Positions 1-11,820 of a stretch of DNA of 64,000 nt are shown here, piece by piece. Made by a program: the position numbers and the translations under genes. The first letter of the stretch is position 1. The number at the start of each line of letters is the position of its first letter. The DNA comes from Cryptomeria japonica (taxonomy: Eukaryota; Streptophyta; Pinopsida; Cupressales; Cupressaceae). The notes beneath the pieces were generated by a model that made no database searches, was not told where the DNA came from, and worked only from the letters and a program-made list of their open reading frames with translations. The stretch covers positions 334,165,427 through 334,229,426 of the forward strand of contig NC_081414.1 in NCBI RefSeq assembly GCF_030272615.1, read 5' to 3'.

Positions 1-374
1 TAATGCATCATGCCATTTTCCTCTTTATTTTATATTTCATTTAGATATTATCCTATCAGTATTCATAATTAACAAATCAATCCTAGCTATGAATCTATTA
101 GGAAACCACCTAATTCAATTCTTAATAGTTTAGACTAACCATTCCTTATAACATTCCCTTGCATGAGATTATAGCACATGCTTTTTTCTTCCTTGGGCTA
201 TGCCACATTATTATCTAGTTTTCCTTTTTTAACTTATAAATTTTCTACTCTCCAAGCCAAAAATTTAGGAATTTGGCAAATGTTCTTATCTTGTACCAGA
301 AAACCTCAAGTTGAGCATCTACAATCTTGTATTTAATATAATACTAGGTTACTAGGAATAAAGAAAAGAGCATA

Positions 375-830
375 GAGAAAATAATTTGAATCTCTTATAA
401 CATAAAACATGTAGATTAACATTATAATGTTACACTAACACAACATCAATGCTTACATCATTTTCTTATCATGTCTTCAACTTTCTATTATTAGCATAGG
501 GGATTGATTCTCATTGAGAAAGTCAACAACCTTCCTTTTGTTTTAGAACATGCCCTAATTTACTTTCAATTTATAAATATGTATTGAAGATAAGATTTAG
601 CATCTCACATCAACAAAGGATAAATATGTGGCAACTGAATTGGATTAGATAGAGGAGAAATTTTCTTGATCTTGAGGATGAGCACAATCTAGTCCAATAT
701 CATATCTCTCTTTACATTATATTAGAGGCTCCACAATATAGATCCATCACTAGATTTCTAATGTCATTCATTGATTGCAATCAAATAGTAAATTTCTTAT
801 ATATTGACAACATAAAATTGATATAGAGAA
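375..830 (+). repeat. Upstream flank of the VPS62 duplication, copy A
   Basis: This AT-rich stretch aligns by eye with 45318-45887. Shared words include ctcttataaca, gattctcatt, ttagaacatg and aatagta, in the same order and orientation. Copy B is interrupted by a 118-bp LINE tail and ends exactly where a large LINE begins. The two copies sit upstream of the two VPS62 paralogs, so this is probably the distal end of the duplicated segment rather than an independent repeat. It is diverged, and the exact ends are uncertain. No coding potential is seen in 1-1530. Confidence 0.55.
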
Positions 831-954
831 AATATTTATAATCTTTCTTTAATTTATTTTATATAATTTTCATCTCAACTCTATTGAATTTAGAGTTAAT
901 TTATATTATTTATTAAAATTAACTCAAAAATTATAATATTTATTTTGAATAAAG

Positions 955-1055
955 AAAAATTAAATTAGACACAAGAAAAACACGTAATAAAGAAAAGCAT
1001 ATTATACACACGAAAAACACCATAATAAAGAAAAAACATATTAAACAAAAGAAAA
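955..1055 (+). repeat. Short A-rich tandem repeat
   Basis: Two to three imperfect units of about 44 bp built on acacgaaaaacac and aataaagaaaa. It is low complexity with no sign of coding function. Confidence 0.45.
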
Positions 1056-1535
1056 ATATAACAAAAATAATTAAATATGATAAATAGTTTCCTTACAACA
1101 CCCAAATGTCTCCTATAAAGATAATTATATAGAAAGAAAGCTATTTTTTTAATATCTAATTTTTGTTGTTTATAAATACCAGATCAACTATAGGATTCTT
1201 CACGTTGGTGCGTCATAGATGTCTGTTAACGGGTCAACTAAACCTTAAAAAAGGACTATATTTATATTTTCTTATAGTTAAATATTATATCTTAATTATT
1301 ATAATATAGTGTAGCAACAACCCGTTGTAGGTGCGTTTGAAGATGCGCCAATAGTTGAATCGCTCAAAGCTTGAAGAACAGATTCTATTTCTCGTGGTCT
1401 AATCATGTGCAGAAAACAAAAATTATTAGCGTAAGACAAGGAAAACATGTAAAAAGCTGTATCTTATCTGGCTTCGATTTAGGAATATCTAGTCAATGTA
1501 AACAGAGACATTGTGGTTCTTTCTTCTCTTTGGCG

Positions 1536-1545
1536 TCTATAAATT
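1536..1545 (+). promoter_or_regulatory. TATA box of VPS62 copy 1
   Basis: A ctataaat match lies about 115 bp upstream of the ATG at 1655, in a locally GC-richer stretch. It fits a normal plant core promoter with a leader of roughly 80 nt. The assignment rests on the motif and its position only. Confidence 0.5.
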
Positions 1546-1654
1546 GGATCACGATGTACACGAAGAACAGTCATGCAAGGAAATAGTCTACAGAGAAGAC
1601 ATTACCATCTTTTTGTGCATTCTTTTTTGTAGCGCGAATTGAGAAATTCAATAT

Positions 1655-3494
1655 ATGGCGCAATTACTTTCAACGCCCGCTGTCACACTTTCATGGCCTA
1701 CTGGTAATTGCCCTGGTTGTTTTGTCATACTTTTTGAGATAACCCCCCTTTTTCTAATAATCCATGTGAATGAAATTGCTTTTCTGATTAGCAAATTACG
1801 TTTTCAATAGTTTACTGAACCATTGGAAGAAGAAAACGTCCAATACAGGCTATAATAACGTTGTACAGAATTACTCACACCTGTTAGAACTAAGAATTCT
1901 GTTGTTATCTTGCTTTATATTTCTAAGCTTTTGCCATCCATATTAAGAGCATATGTTAAGATTTCATCGTGGGTCGAATTAATTGTTTGCAGATACAGGA
2001 TTTGCAAAAGGAAGGATTACGCTTGGAGAAATTGAAACGCGCCATGTTTCATTGTTAGAAAAGATATGGAGTTTCACCGGAAGCAGTAATAAGAAAGGGG
2101 CTGCATTCTATAAGCCCATTGACATTCCTCCTGGTTATTTTATTCTCGGTCATCACTGTGAGGGTAACAGTACTACAGATTCCCTTCAAGGCTGGGTGGT
2201 TGTGGTAAAGGATATCAATCAAAACAAGGAGGGGTCCTCATCCCTTCCCCTACTAGAAAAACCAGTGGACTATTCGCTGGTGTGGAGTAGTAAGTCAGGG
2301 AAAGATTAAAAGGGGGAAAATGGCTTCTTCTGGCGACCAATCGCCCCTCAAGGGTATAATGCTCTGGGATACCTTGTCACAAGAGTTGCGGATAAACCAT
2401 CTTTGGAAGAGCTCAGGTGCGTTCGATCAGATCTAACTGGAGTTTGTAAGACTGATAGCAGCATCTGGAGTGAGAAAAAAGACGGTGATTCAATCCAAGT
2501 GTGGAGTGCAATGCCAGATCCAGAAAAGCAAGCAAATGGGGTATTTGCAGGGACGTTTTATTGCACCACAGGTAGCAAAAATGAAAGCTCAGAGTTTCCA
2601 GTAGCTTGTCTACTGAACAGGAATTCCCCTCTGACGGGAATGCCAAGTCTGGAAGAGGTGCATTCTATAATAGGCAAGTATGGCCCCACTGTGTTTTGCC
2701 ATCCAAAGGACAACTACTTGCCCTCATCAGTTCCGTGGTTTTTCAAGAATGGAGCATTATTATATAAAAAGGGTTCATCCACGCCCGAAGCAATTGCAGA
2801 GGACGGTTCCAACCTCCCACAGGGCGGCTCGGAGGACGGTGAGTACTGGATTGACCTGCCTAAAGACTCTGCCAAAGCTAAAATGGTGAGGCGTGGAGAT
2901 TTAGAGAGCGCAGAGGCGTATATACACGTGAAATCAGTACTAGGAGGAACATTTACGGACGTTGTAATGTGGGTGTTTTACCCCTTCAATGGTCCGGCCA
3001 CTCTGCTGTTGCTCAAGGCACTCTCAATACCGCTGCCTATAATTGGAGAGCATGTGGGTGACTGGGAGCATGTGACTTTAAGGATAAACAATTTCACAGG
3101 GGAGTTGTGGGGTGTTTATTTGTCTCAGCACAGTGGAGGACAGTGGGTTAAAGCAGGGGATTTGGAATACATGGAGGGGAGTAAGAAAGCTGTGGTTTAT
3201 TCCTCCAAAAATGGGCATGCTAGCTTTTATAGGGCAGGTGTGGTTGTTCAGGGGAGCCAAACACTTGGAGTGGGCATCGCCAACTACTCAAAGAAGAGTG
3301 CATATTTTGTGGATACGAGCACAAAGTATAAAATTGTGGGTGCAGAGTACCTGAAGGGGATGGAGAGCGGTGAAAATGTTACAGAGCCAATGTGGTTGAA
3401 TTATGCAAGGAAATGGGGACCCCAGGATGGACCGACCGGACCCAAATGGAAAAGCAGCTGGTATGGAGATGAGAAGGTGAAAGACGTATTCTAA
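1655..3494 (+). pseudogene. VPS62/DUF946 family protein, full-length architecture with one internal stop
   Basis: Plant member of the VPS62 (DUF946) family. Yeast Vps62 came from vacuolar sorting screens; the plant role is not established. Exon 1 is 1655-1703 and exon 2 is 1993-3494 (GT at 1704, AG ending 1992). The G left by exon 1 joins AT to make Asp17, so the frame is kept. There are 516 codons plus a terminal stop. The N-terminal half carries GFAKGRITLG, PVDYSLVWSS and RCVRSDLT. The C-terminal half starts near codon 233 and carries WFFKNGALLY, GGTFTD, YPFNGPATL, GEHVGDWEH and SQHSGG, all family hallmarks. One TAA at 2307-2309 (codon 122) breaks the frame, with perfect family alignment on both sides, so a single C-to-T change in a Gln codon is the simplest cause. 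Relative to copy 2 it also lacks about 22 residues after ARKWGP near the C-terminus, in frame. It is either a young pseudogene or a null allele. A read-through or reannotated start giving only the C-terminal half is possible but unsupported. Confidence 0.85.
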
Positions 3495-4029
3495 GCATAC
3501 TTTGTGTTGTAAGCAGACGTATTCAAAGTATAAAATGTAGGGTTTGCCTCTGAGCAGAATGTACGAATGTTCCACCCTGGATTCGCGCGGAAATACCTTC
3601 TCCGATTCCTCGGAACGTGTCATTTTGTGCATCACATTTGCAGGATTTATGATGTCTCATATCTTATATTTCTTTGCGGTGGTTACGACAACCATCGAAT
3701 AAGTGGGCGAAGTTCTTTGATTAATGAGTAGCACCAAAACAAAGGTGCAATGATTAGCTGTTTGTAAAATATAGCAATGATTAGCTGATTGTAAAATATA
3801 TGTTAATCATTATGTTGGAGAGTATAAAATTAGGGTGTGAAAACTGTATTTATTAGTCATTTCAGATGCAATTGAAGTAAAGTAATTTACCAGTTTTTAA
3901 ACAATCTTTTTTAGTACTAAATAAATCTGATACGTAACCATACAACCAATTTCCAATAGTTCTAACATATAACTTTTATTTTCTTTTTATAATGATCGTT
4001 GTTGTAGTCTTGCTTCTTCTTGCTTCCTA
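3495..4029 (+). other. 3' flank of VPS62 copy 1
   Basis: About 170 bp after the stop share blocks with the 3' flank of copy 2: gacgtattcaa, gcgcgga, gtgtcattttg and atgtctcatatc. This indicates a DNA-level duplication rather than retroposition. The rest is AT-rich, and I see no gene in it. Confidence 0.55.
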
Positions 4030-4049
4030 ATGATTGTATATGGGTTGTT

Positions 4050-4500
4050 CTACATTTTAGAGTATCTTTCGAAGGAGAATCCAGGTTCTATACAAAGATT
4101 GTCTAATGTTTTAACTCTAGATATGGCTGTAAATGTCAAGCCTTGCCTTTCAATAGCTCCTATATCAATAATTGCCTTCTGGAGTGTTAAGCCTTGGGAT
4201 TTGTGGACTGTTATAGCCCACGCCATCTTAAGCAGGATCTGTCTTTTGAGTACTTCACCTAGAGCTCCATTTACGAGGCTTGCTTTGGTCAATATATTTG
4301 TTGTTAGCATTATTTGTTGGCCTTTACATAGTAGAACTTTCTTTTTGAGTTGTTCATCCTTAGATTCAGCATTTGGTCGACTTCGAACGTTTGTTGCTTT
4401 GCTAATTGCAACTGAACGATTCAATTTTTGTAACATTTTTTTGTTATGGCTCCTTACCATGTCATTTGTAGAAAATAGGTGTATTGATTTGTTAAATTAT
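4050..4500 (-). pseudogene. Pif1-like helicase C-terminal fragment (Helitron-type relic)
   Basis: The minus-strand frame contains a typical end of a Pif1-family ATP-dependent DNA helicase: LCKGQQIML, NGALGEV, then AWAITVHKSQGLTL, IDIG, GLTFTAISRV and PGFSFERYSKM. The HKSQGLTL block is the helicase motif near the C-terminus, and the order is correct. The normal 60-80 residue segment between NGALGEV and AWAITVHKSQG is missing, so this copy is internally deleted and not functional. Walker A and upstream helicase motifs are absent. In plants such fragments usually come from Helitron RepHel genes, but no Helitron ends (TC start, hairpin plus CTRR end) were found, so a decayed host PIF1-like gene is an alternative. 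Confidence 0.7.
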
Positions 4501-4599
4501 TCATTCTGAATGGGTGTAAGCTCCTTGCTTGTGCGTGTCATCAACAATTGCAGGGGGTTGGACAAAGCCAATGATCATACCCATTTCCCACCCCTTATA

Positions 4600-4836
4600 T
4601 TATAATTCATCGAGGGAACATCGGAGAATGAAGTAGATAAGGAGGTGTACTCCTTTACAGATGGTTTTCAGGCTACCATCAAGTCGGAAAAGCTGAAGGG
4701 GACAAGCCCGAAAACATTTACGGTCTCAAATCAGAATGGGTATTTTTATCTATTCCACAATGGGCCTGACAGAATTATGGTTTGGAATAATCGAAAAGAA
4801 TCATTGGATGAGAGGAGCTCCAAACCCAATTCCTAA
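4600..4836 (+). other. Unrecognised coding-like fragment
   Basis: An open stretch reads EVYSFTDGFQATIK, then FTVSNQNGYFYLFHN and RIMVWNN. Its composition looks like protein (balanced aromatic, Asn and Lys content) and it is GC-richer than its surroundings. I do not recognise the family, and no initiator Met is well placed. It lies just downstream of the helicase relic and upstream of the RING exon relic, so it may be part of the same captured-gene cluster. Confidence 0.25.
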
Positions 4837-4964
4837 TGGCCATTCTTCCAGTTATGGGTTGATAAATTCTAGTATCAGAAGGCTATTATTAATTGATAGA
4901 ATAGTTAAGCAAATGAATACATTGATTAGAAATGGTAAGTCAACAAGGGAATAGTCTCATGCTT

Positions 4965-5070
4965 GAGTTTTTTTTGGTAGTTATCGAGAAATGGTGTGGT
5001 TGCCTAGCATTCATTATGACAGTGAGACTTTTTTTGGCAATCATTGGGAAATGGTGCAGTTGCCTTGAAC
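4965..5070 (+). repeat. Imperfect tandem pair
   Basis: Two units of about 57 bp share gactttttttggcaat and gggaaatggtg type words (4965-5010 and 5023-5066). The second differs by scattered substitutions. No function is apparent. The stretch 5070-5910 is AT-rich with nothing else recognisable. Confidence 0.4.
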
Positions 5071-5912
5071 ACTCAACAGTTGAATACACCGCTTCTACAT
5101 TTGTATCCCTAAGTTTTTCAAATCTTCTGGCCTCCAATAGAAACTTCACAACAAAAGAAAGAAGCAGAAAATGAGAGCTTGTAGGAAGATTCTCAAGTAC
5201 CTAACGCTTACGCTCTAAGCTATCTAACATTCAGACAATATGGCTGGCAGAGAAGGCTATATTGGTCAAATAAATAATAATTTTTATAATTATATAAATT
5301 ACAGATAACAATAATACATAACAATCTCTCCCCAAAAAATTATATTGATAGCTGATAGATAAAATGAATGCAGATAAAAATACATAGATAAGATATTAAA
5401 AATTTGCAATATAATCAATAATATAATATATTCTTTAGTTACACTTATCACTAAAATTCACATTCATATCTCGATAATCTAATTCATACGAATATTGGTG
5501 GCATTATTAAAGAAAGAAATAATTTTCTTATAATTTATTGTTAAAGCATAGCACGGAAATTTGGTCATAGCGGAATAAATGGCATAATGATATTAATTTT
5601 AAAATCAAATACAATTCAAATGAAAATTTAAACATTTATATAAATTTTTCAATAATAAAAATATAAATACTAATAGAAGTTAAACAAAAATTATAAGCAA
5701 ATTGAAATTAAACAATTATTCTGCCACACTAAACCTGATTTGAAGTGATCAGGTGCATGAGATTTAATAATGGCAATTATGTTTGTGCCTTTGAAAATGC
5801 TTCCACACTGCATGTAGCTCACGTGGCTTTCTTTTTGCTCGGACATTTATCTAATTAATTGCATTCAAGTTTTCCTCTCAGTTCAGAAACAAGAAATAGT
5901 TTCTTATTTCAG

Positions 5913-6145
5913 AGATCAGTAGGAGAAGAAGCGTAAAAGTATTTCTGACAATGATATTAGCAGAAGTGAAGAGGGATTGAGAAAGAAGGGAAAGGAAAAA
6001 ATTGGCAAATCAAAGAATTCTACAGATCTAGATTTGCCAAAACCAGTTTGTGGAATCTGCTTATTAGATCAAGGGAAGGCTATTAGGGGTAAATTGGATT
6101 GTTGTGCTCATTATTTTTTGCTTTATTTGATTTCAATCCAATGTT
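5913..6145 (+). pseudogene. RING-finger exon relic
   Basis: Preceded by a good splice acceptor (tttcttatttcag ending 5912), the frame reads a Lys/Ser-rich linker, then PVCGICLLDQGKAIRGKLD, CCAHYF. This matches the start of the plant C3HC4 RING family whose next residues are normally CFVCIMEW. Here one extra T in a T-run shifts the frame after HYF, and the continuing frame hits TGA where a Cys codon is expected, so the finger is broken after its His ligand. An E3 ubiquitin ligase origin is inferred from the family. The remaining zinc ligands are not found downstream. It is probably a gene fragment moved by a transposon. Confidence 0.6.
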
Positions 6146-6296
6146 GCTACTTTTCTTGGGTGTTTTGATCTATATTATGTCTTTTCAATTGTATTTTACA
6201 CTTGTTCATATGCTTGCAATTCTAAAACATGTTTATGTTTAGTTATAATTTTTTCATGTGTTTTGAAATTAATCTCTTCTGAGCCCTTCATTAATA

Positions 6297-6449
6297 ACAT
6301 ATTCTGGGAATAATCGTTTGAAGCAAAATAACCTGGTAGAGCTCTCCAATGTCCTGCGGCTGAAAGGGGAGGACAACTATATTGTTGTCAAGTGCATACT
6401 GTCGAAAGAACGTGTGCACTTTGGGAACAATGGGGCTGAGGGGTGGTAG
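6297..6449 (+). other. Exon-like open frame, unrecognised
   Basis: A 50-codon open frame ending in TAG reads NNLVELSNVLRLKGEDNY, then IVVKCILSKERVHFG. It is clearly GC-richer than the flanking DNA, which suggests an exon remnant. I do not recognise the family. It follows the RING relic by about 150 bp and could belong to the same captured gene. Confidence 0.25.
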
Positions 6450-8270
6450 GTGCTCGCACTGCTTTAGAGTATCGCACTTGCATCCAAAATTTACCTGTTT
6501 AAATTTTTTAAATTGGATGAATCCACGGGCGAATCAAACCCTATTTTGATTCTGAATCAAATTATGCTTGGATATGGCTAGGTTTTTGGTCGATTCACTA
6601 GCATAGGATTGTTAACAAAAGGTTTTATGAATTATCAGTTTCAACATAGTTTTTGCAAAACAATTTTTTTAATTTTCTTCTACATTTCATTTGGTTAGTA
6701 TTGCATCAAGTTCCAACCATTTTGTATACCTGGTTAGATTTTAACAAGTGTTTGACATAGTTCAGATGCTCTAAACTGATTAATATGGATGTCTCTCAAT
6801 TCTACAGTATCTTTATTCCATGCCATTCCCTCATGATTCTTTATCACCTTTTGTCTTTACAAATTTTCTTTTTTGAGCTCTTCTAACATCAAAGCATTGA
6901 AAGCCTCTGTTAATGATTCTAGTTTAAGAGTATGAACTTATAATTAAATGTAAAACCTTACAAGCTAATAGCTCATGTGAAATCTTACCCCATATTTGAA
7001 ATCTAAACTGAAACTACGAAAAATATGATTCAATTCCTTACCTTTTGTTGCCTATTATTACTATATGTTTTGGAATGTTTATTATATTGCTTTTTCACAA
7101 ATAATATAACAAAAAACAAAAAATAATAACAAAAAACAAAAAACAAAAAACAAAAAGGCCCTAATAAACAATATGATAAATACCTGATTCCTGTGTAAAT
7201 TCTTTCCTTCTCTGTCAACCGCTACTATCAATAATTCTGAGCCCTGGATTAATCATTCAAATGTGGGTCTCACTCTCTATTTTTTATATCTTTAAACAAT
7301 CAATACCATGCTAATTTTTTTAGAGCTCTTCAAAGACCTACACTGAAATTTAACAAAATAAAAATTGACCTTAGCTAATTTTTTAGGGCAGGCTATTTGT
7401 TAATCTCCATATCTCCATATCTTAGTTTGTTCTTCTCCAAGCCGACGTATTTAAGCAACAGGAGAGCGGTGGGTGGTAAACAGATGAGGTTTTGATCTGA
7501 GTTAATTTTGCAAATTCATGTCACACAGAAGTTTTAGGCTTTAGGTTTTACCATTGGTTTTCCAATTTCATGCCACGCTAAAGTTAACCTGTCAAAGTAA
7601 ATGGGTGCGTGGCAGTCTTTAAATTAAGTAGTTGCGTAACATTAATTTAACAAGGGGTGATTCTGATCATTATTTTTCATTTTCTAATATACTTCGCTCC
7701 CAATCTTTTTCGCATACCAAGAAACAAAAGAAAAGGTTAAATTGCAAATGGTCAGACCCTAAACATGGTTATGTTGACTAACAACTGAAATAAATAATAA
7801 AGAATAAAGCATAAGGAATAATATTAGCAATGTTTCATGTACCCCGCTTTTAATACCAATGAATTTTTAAGCGCCAAAGTTCGTGAACTAAGAAGATAGA
7901 AAGAAGGGTGTGGAATGTGACGCATTTACATACTTATAAGTAAATGTAAGTGGACAACTTTAGTCACTGTGATAAAAGATGTTTTAAATTATTTGAGTAA
8001 TTCTAATATCAGACATTTCATAGCATAAGAATATGTGTTGTTTGGGTAAAGGAACATAAAACATTGTGGGACAATGAAATATATTATTGATGGCAACCGT
8101 TTAACAATTTCTCGAGAGCATGAGACAATACCGGTGGGCTATGCCCACGTTAAATAGCCTATCGGCTAATTAATCTATGAGCGTTTTAATTTGTTTGTTA
8201 TGGGACATTATAAAATAGAAATAGAATAACATGTGAGGATTGGTCTATCTTTTTCAATTTAGAAATTGAA
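6450..8270. other. AT-rich stretch without genes
   Basis: No coding frame is supported. It contains an A-rich simple repeat (caaaaaa units, about 7108-7160). Nothing else stands out. Confidence 0.5.
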
Positions 8271-8281
8271 TAAAATTATTT

Positions 8282-8495
8282 GTTTGTTGATGGGTCTATG
8301 ATCTCTTAGTCAAGGTAATGGTTTTTAATGAGTTTGTCAAAGATCAAGTCTTGTTGAGTGCAAGGCTCCAACATCCTACATGGGGTGAGGGCAAGATTGT
8401 ACCCCGCGTGAATTCGGACGAATGAATTCGTGCTCCCATATTAAGTAGCTAAAACAACTTTCTCGATGAATTTCCCTTCATAAAAAAGAAAAGAA
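8282..8495 (+). mobile_element. Possible short retroposon (SINE-like)
   Basis: A 214-bp segment ends in an A-rich tail (aaaaaagaaaagaa) and is flanked by the exact 10-bp direct repeat aaaattattt (8272-8281 and 8496-8505). Its middle is GC-richer and has a ggggtgagggc block. A box A-like tract lies near 8310, but no convincing box B is present. The flanking repeat is AT-only and could arise by chance, so this is a candidate only. Confidence 0.35.
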
Positions 8496-8506
8496 AAAAT
8501 TATTTC

Positions 8507-8705
8507 ATCAATAAAATTCTTTAATGAATATACATTTATAAAAGAAATTGAAAAGCGAATGTTTATTAGTTGATTAAAAGTAGAGATTAATAGATCTGTT
8601 TCATAAATGAAATTGATTAATGAATATAATTTATAAATAAATTGAAAAATGAGTTCTTATTAATTTATTAAAAGCAGATATCAGTAGAACCACATAAATT
8701 AGAGA
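8507..8705 (+). repeat. Tandem duplication of about 100 bp
   Basis: Units at about 8507-8602 and 8611-8705 share aatgaatata, aaattgaaaa and attaaaagtaga-like words in the same order with moderate divergence. The remainder to 10000 is AT-rich with no gene seen. Confidence 0.45.
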
Positions 8706-10049
8706 TGTAAAGAAATCAATGTTGATAATGAAATAATCATATAAGATTTAAGGAATGTAAATCTTCAAATTATAAAAAGTTACGTATTTAGATGAAAGAC
8801 AAATGACAATACAAAGTTTTAATACTATAATTTACTTAATGAAATCTTATACAAGAACATAATACAACAATATGCACAACATAAGCATAACTTTAATTAT
8901 CAATATTAAGACTTGAAACACTTATTTATAGGTTATGAAGAATAATTTTCAAAGATTTAAGAATAAAATTAAAAAGTTTTGAAGAGAATTGACGTAAAGC
9001 ACACCTATCCACATGTTGTAAAAAGAGAGAAAAAATAAAATTAAAATAAATCTATTCCAAAAACTAATAAAATACAACTAAAGCCATTCACAAACTAGAA
9101 CTCCATATATGGTCATTGATAGATATAATCATTGTTAAAAATAACAAGATTCACATGATTAACTTGAGGGTTTGAGGTAATTTTTACATTGAAAATGATG
9201 AATTCTCTAATGAATACTAAAATCTTCACCATGTAATGACATGGTACAAGTATTGGAATTTGAAATCTTATTACTCTAATCTAATGGAGTACAAGAACCA
9301 TTGTCTAATTTTTTGATGAGTTTCGAAAATCCATGATTGAACCTTGTAATAAAAGACATGATGAAACACCTTGAGAGCTCATATGGTGTATTTAACTCGA
9401 TAGGAGTATTATATGATTAATCATACTTGTATCAAAGTATTGATATAGAAATATTAGAGAACCATTTTAATGAGTGTAATAGGCCAAAGATAATTACCAA
9501 ATTATGACAATATTGTCATAAAAAATGCTTTAATTTAATCATTAATTGAAGACACTAAAACCTAGTAATAGAAGATCAAAATATATTCATATGTCAATAA
9601 AATAGAATAATAAAACCTTATTTTTTCTAGCTATCATTAAGTATGTTGTGTGAGTTTTAATGAGGACCAACCTTTTTATAAACTTCTTATATGTCTGTGC
9701 TAGATATTCTTCATTGCACATCATATATATATTTTTCTTTTAAATTAATTAAGACAATACGACAAAGGTGGCTAAAGGTTTAGCCACAAAAAATATTATT
9801 TGATGGAAATCCCCCTTAAAAGTATACTTATCATTAATTAAGTTCTTTTGATTAGTTAAGGTGGGAAAAGGGTCTCATGCCCAAAGTTACAACATCAAAA
9901 CAAAGAGATTAAAATATAATAGTCTAATTAATTGAGAGAACTAAAATATAATAGTTTGTTGTGCCAATAAAGCACAATGAAAATAATAGAAACAAAGAAA
10001 CAAAGAAAAAAAAAGAACAAATGAACAAAAAAGGTGGAATACAAATTGT

Positions 10050-10900
10050 GGAGGCTCATTAGAGAATTCTACTTATCCACCGCCATGTTTAATCTATTAG
10101 TCCATTTGTCAAGGGAAGAATCCATATTGCTTTTTTTATCTCACAAATCTTCTTTAGTTCCTTCTTTACTTTTGATACTTCTATTCTAACCTTTCTTGTT
10201 GACATCCTCCTACAAGTAAGCCATGGAAGCTATAAAACAATCCGTAAGATCTTTTATAATAAAGAAACTTAGCCTAAATGTCCTCAAATTGTGAAATTAT
10301 GTTATCCAAAGAACTTATATTTTCACCCACATTGTCGTATTTTTCCTTTTGTGAGTCTTTGTAACCCTCCTCTTCATTTTCCCAATTCTATAAGTGATGT
10401 TCTCAAAGGTTTTAGAGTGTGGTATGCAACTTGGAACCATCAAAGTTGAGTTGATTTCAAGTTCCTCCTCCTAAGTGGGTTGATAGTAAGAATCCTAGAT
10501 GACTTCAAGGGATAGGTCCCAAGGGATTTGATAAGTAGGGTTTGAATCTTCACCTTCATTATCTTCAATAGAATCTAGAATAACTTCCAAGGTGTTAGTT
10601 CCCATATCTTTATCATCCTTGTCTTTACTAGCATTTTTTTCTTGGCTAGTAATAATAATTCTCATAGAACTTATTTTTTTGCTTAAATCATTACGGGTTA
10701 CTTTCTTCTCTCATCACATTCCTCCTCCATGTCCTTCCTCTTTTTGAGTTTCTCTTTTTTATCTTCCTACTTTTTCAGTTATTTTAGGTTTTCACTTTAT
10801 ATTTTTTCTTTACTTCCTTCCTTGTCTCCTTAGGGAGTGTGTGAAACCAAAGGTCACTTTCAATTAATATTGGATTTTTGGAAATGATTCCCAACTCCTC
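10050..10900 (-). pseudogene. Possible degenerate coding region
   Basis: Read on the minus strand, two overlapping frames give hydrophilic, coiled-coil-like stretches with few stops, for example KDKDDKDMGTNTLEVILDSI and NVGENISSLDNIISQFEDI. The change of frame between them and several stops show decay. The composition resembles retroelement gag or spacer proteins, but there is no diagnostic motif. It may belong to the gypsy element complex that follows. Confidence 0.25.
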
Positions 10901-11810
10901 GACCATTCCCTTACCTTTCCTACCCTTATCGAAATCAGGGTTCTCATCTTAGGTATCCAAGTGGGAGTTTGAAGCCTCTTTTTTGATATGGGATTAGATA
11001 AGGAGGCTAAGTTTATGTTACTACAAATTATAAGACATTTCTTGATGGTAGAGAGAGGAGTCTATAAATGAACATTAACTCTTGGCTCTTTGGTAGTTGT
11101 GTTTGAACTTGGATAAGAGTATAGGTGGGGGGGTCTTGCATAGATTGAGTTGGTAAGGATAGTGTATTAGACCTTGGTACACTTGGGAGTAATATCTCAA
11201 TTTATAGTAGAGTCTTCTATAGAAGATAAAACAAAGATTTAGAAAATCTAATTATCTTTCTAAATCTCAAGTGCACTAAGAAATGAAAATGATAATTATG
11301 TGTAACCCCAAATTGATCTTGTAAAGTATTTGATTAATTTCCAACTTACCTTGTCCCAAATATTGGGGAGGTTCTCTCTCTTATAGCCATTTTGAAAATG
11401 AATCAATTTATCTGCCTTTTTGAGAAAACCCTCTATAAATTCTATTATCTATATTTATGTCATTTCTTCACTTTATGCTCAAGGCTATTGTAGCATCGTA
11501 AATTATCACCAGGCCAATTTACACCTCATATTTGTACCCCTACTTAGTGTGTCCCTTCCCCATCTCCTATTTAGGTTTTTATGTGCCTTATCTCTATTTC
11601 TGATGCCATGTGCACCCACTAGATGATTTACTAGAGGGGTACCCTTCCCCCTGGGGCTAAATTGAGGTCCCTAACCTAGTGCCCTGGTCCCTCTTAGTTG
11701 GGCCCTATTTTGAAATGGGAGATGGGCCCTATCTCTTTGGCCATAATTCAATTTTGTGTTTCTGCATGACTGTTGGAGGTCAACCTAATCAGTAAATGAC
11801 CTAGATACCC

Positions 11811-11820
11811 CTATATAAAG
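11811..11820 (+). promoter_or_regulatory. TATA box in an LTR-like region
   Basis: A ctatataaag motif lies in a block (about 11620-12330) that looks like the end of a plant gypsy LTR: a GC-richer upstream part with repeated ggccct words, a TATA box, then an AT-rich leader. It lies 1.3 kb upstream of a decayed gypsy gag region on the same strand. Neither LTR end nor a primer-binding site could be fixed, so the LTR interpretation is inference. Confidence 0.4.

Noticed and set aside
4030-4509. 159-codon plus-strand open frame
   Set aside because: It is the antisense of the helicase relic, whose minus-strand frame has clear conserved motifs.
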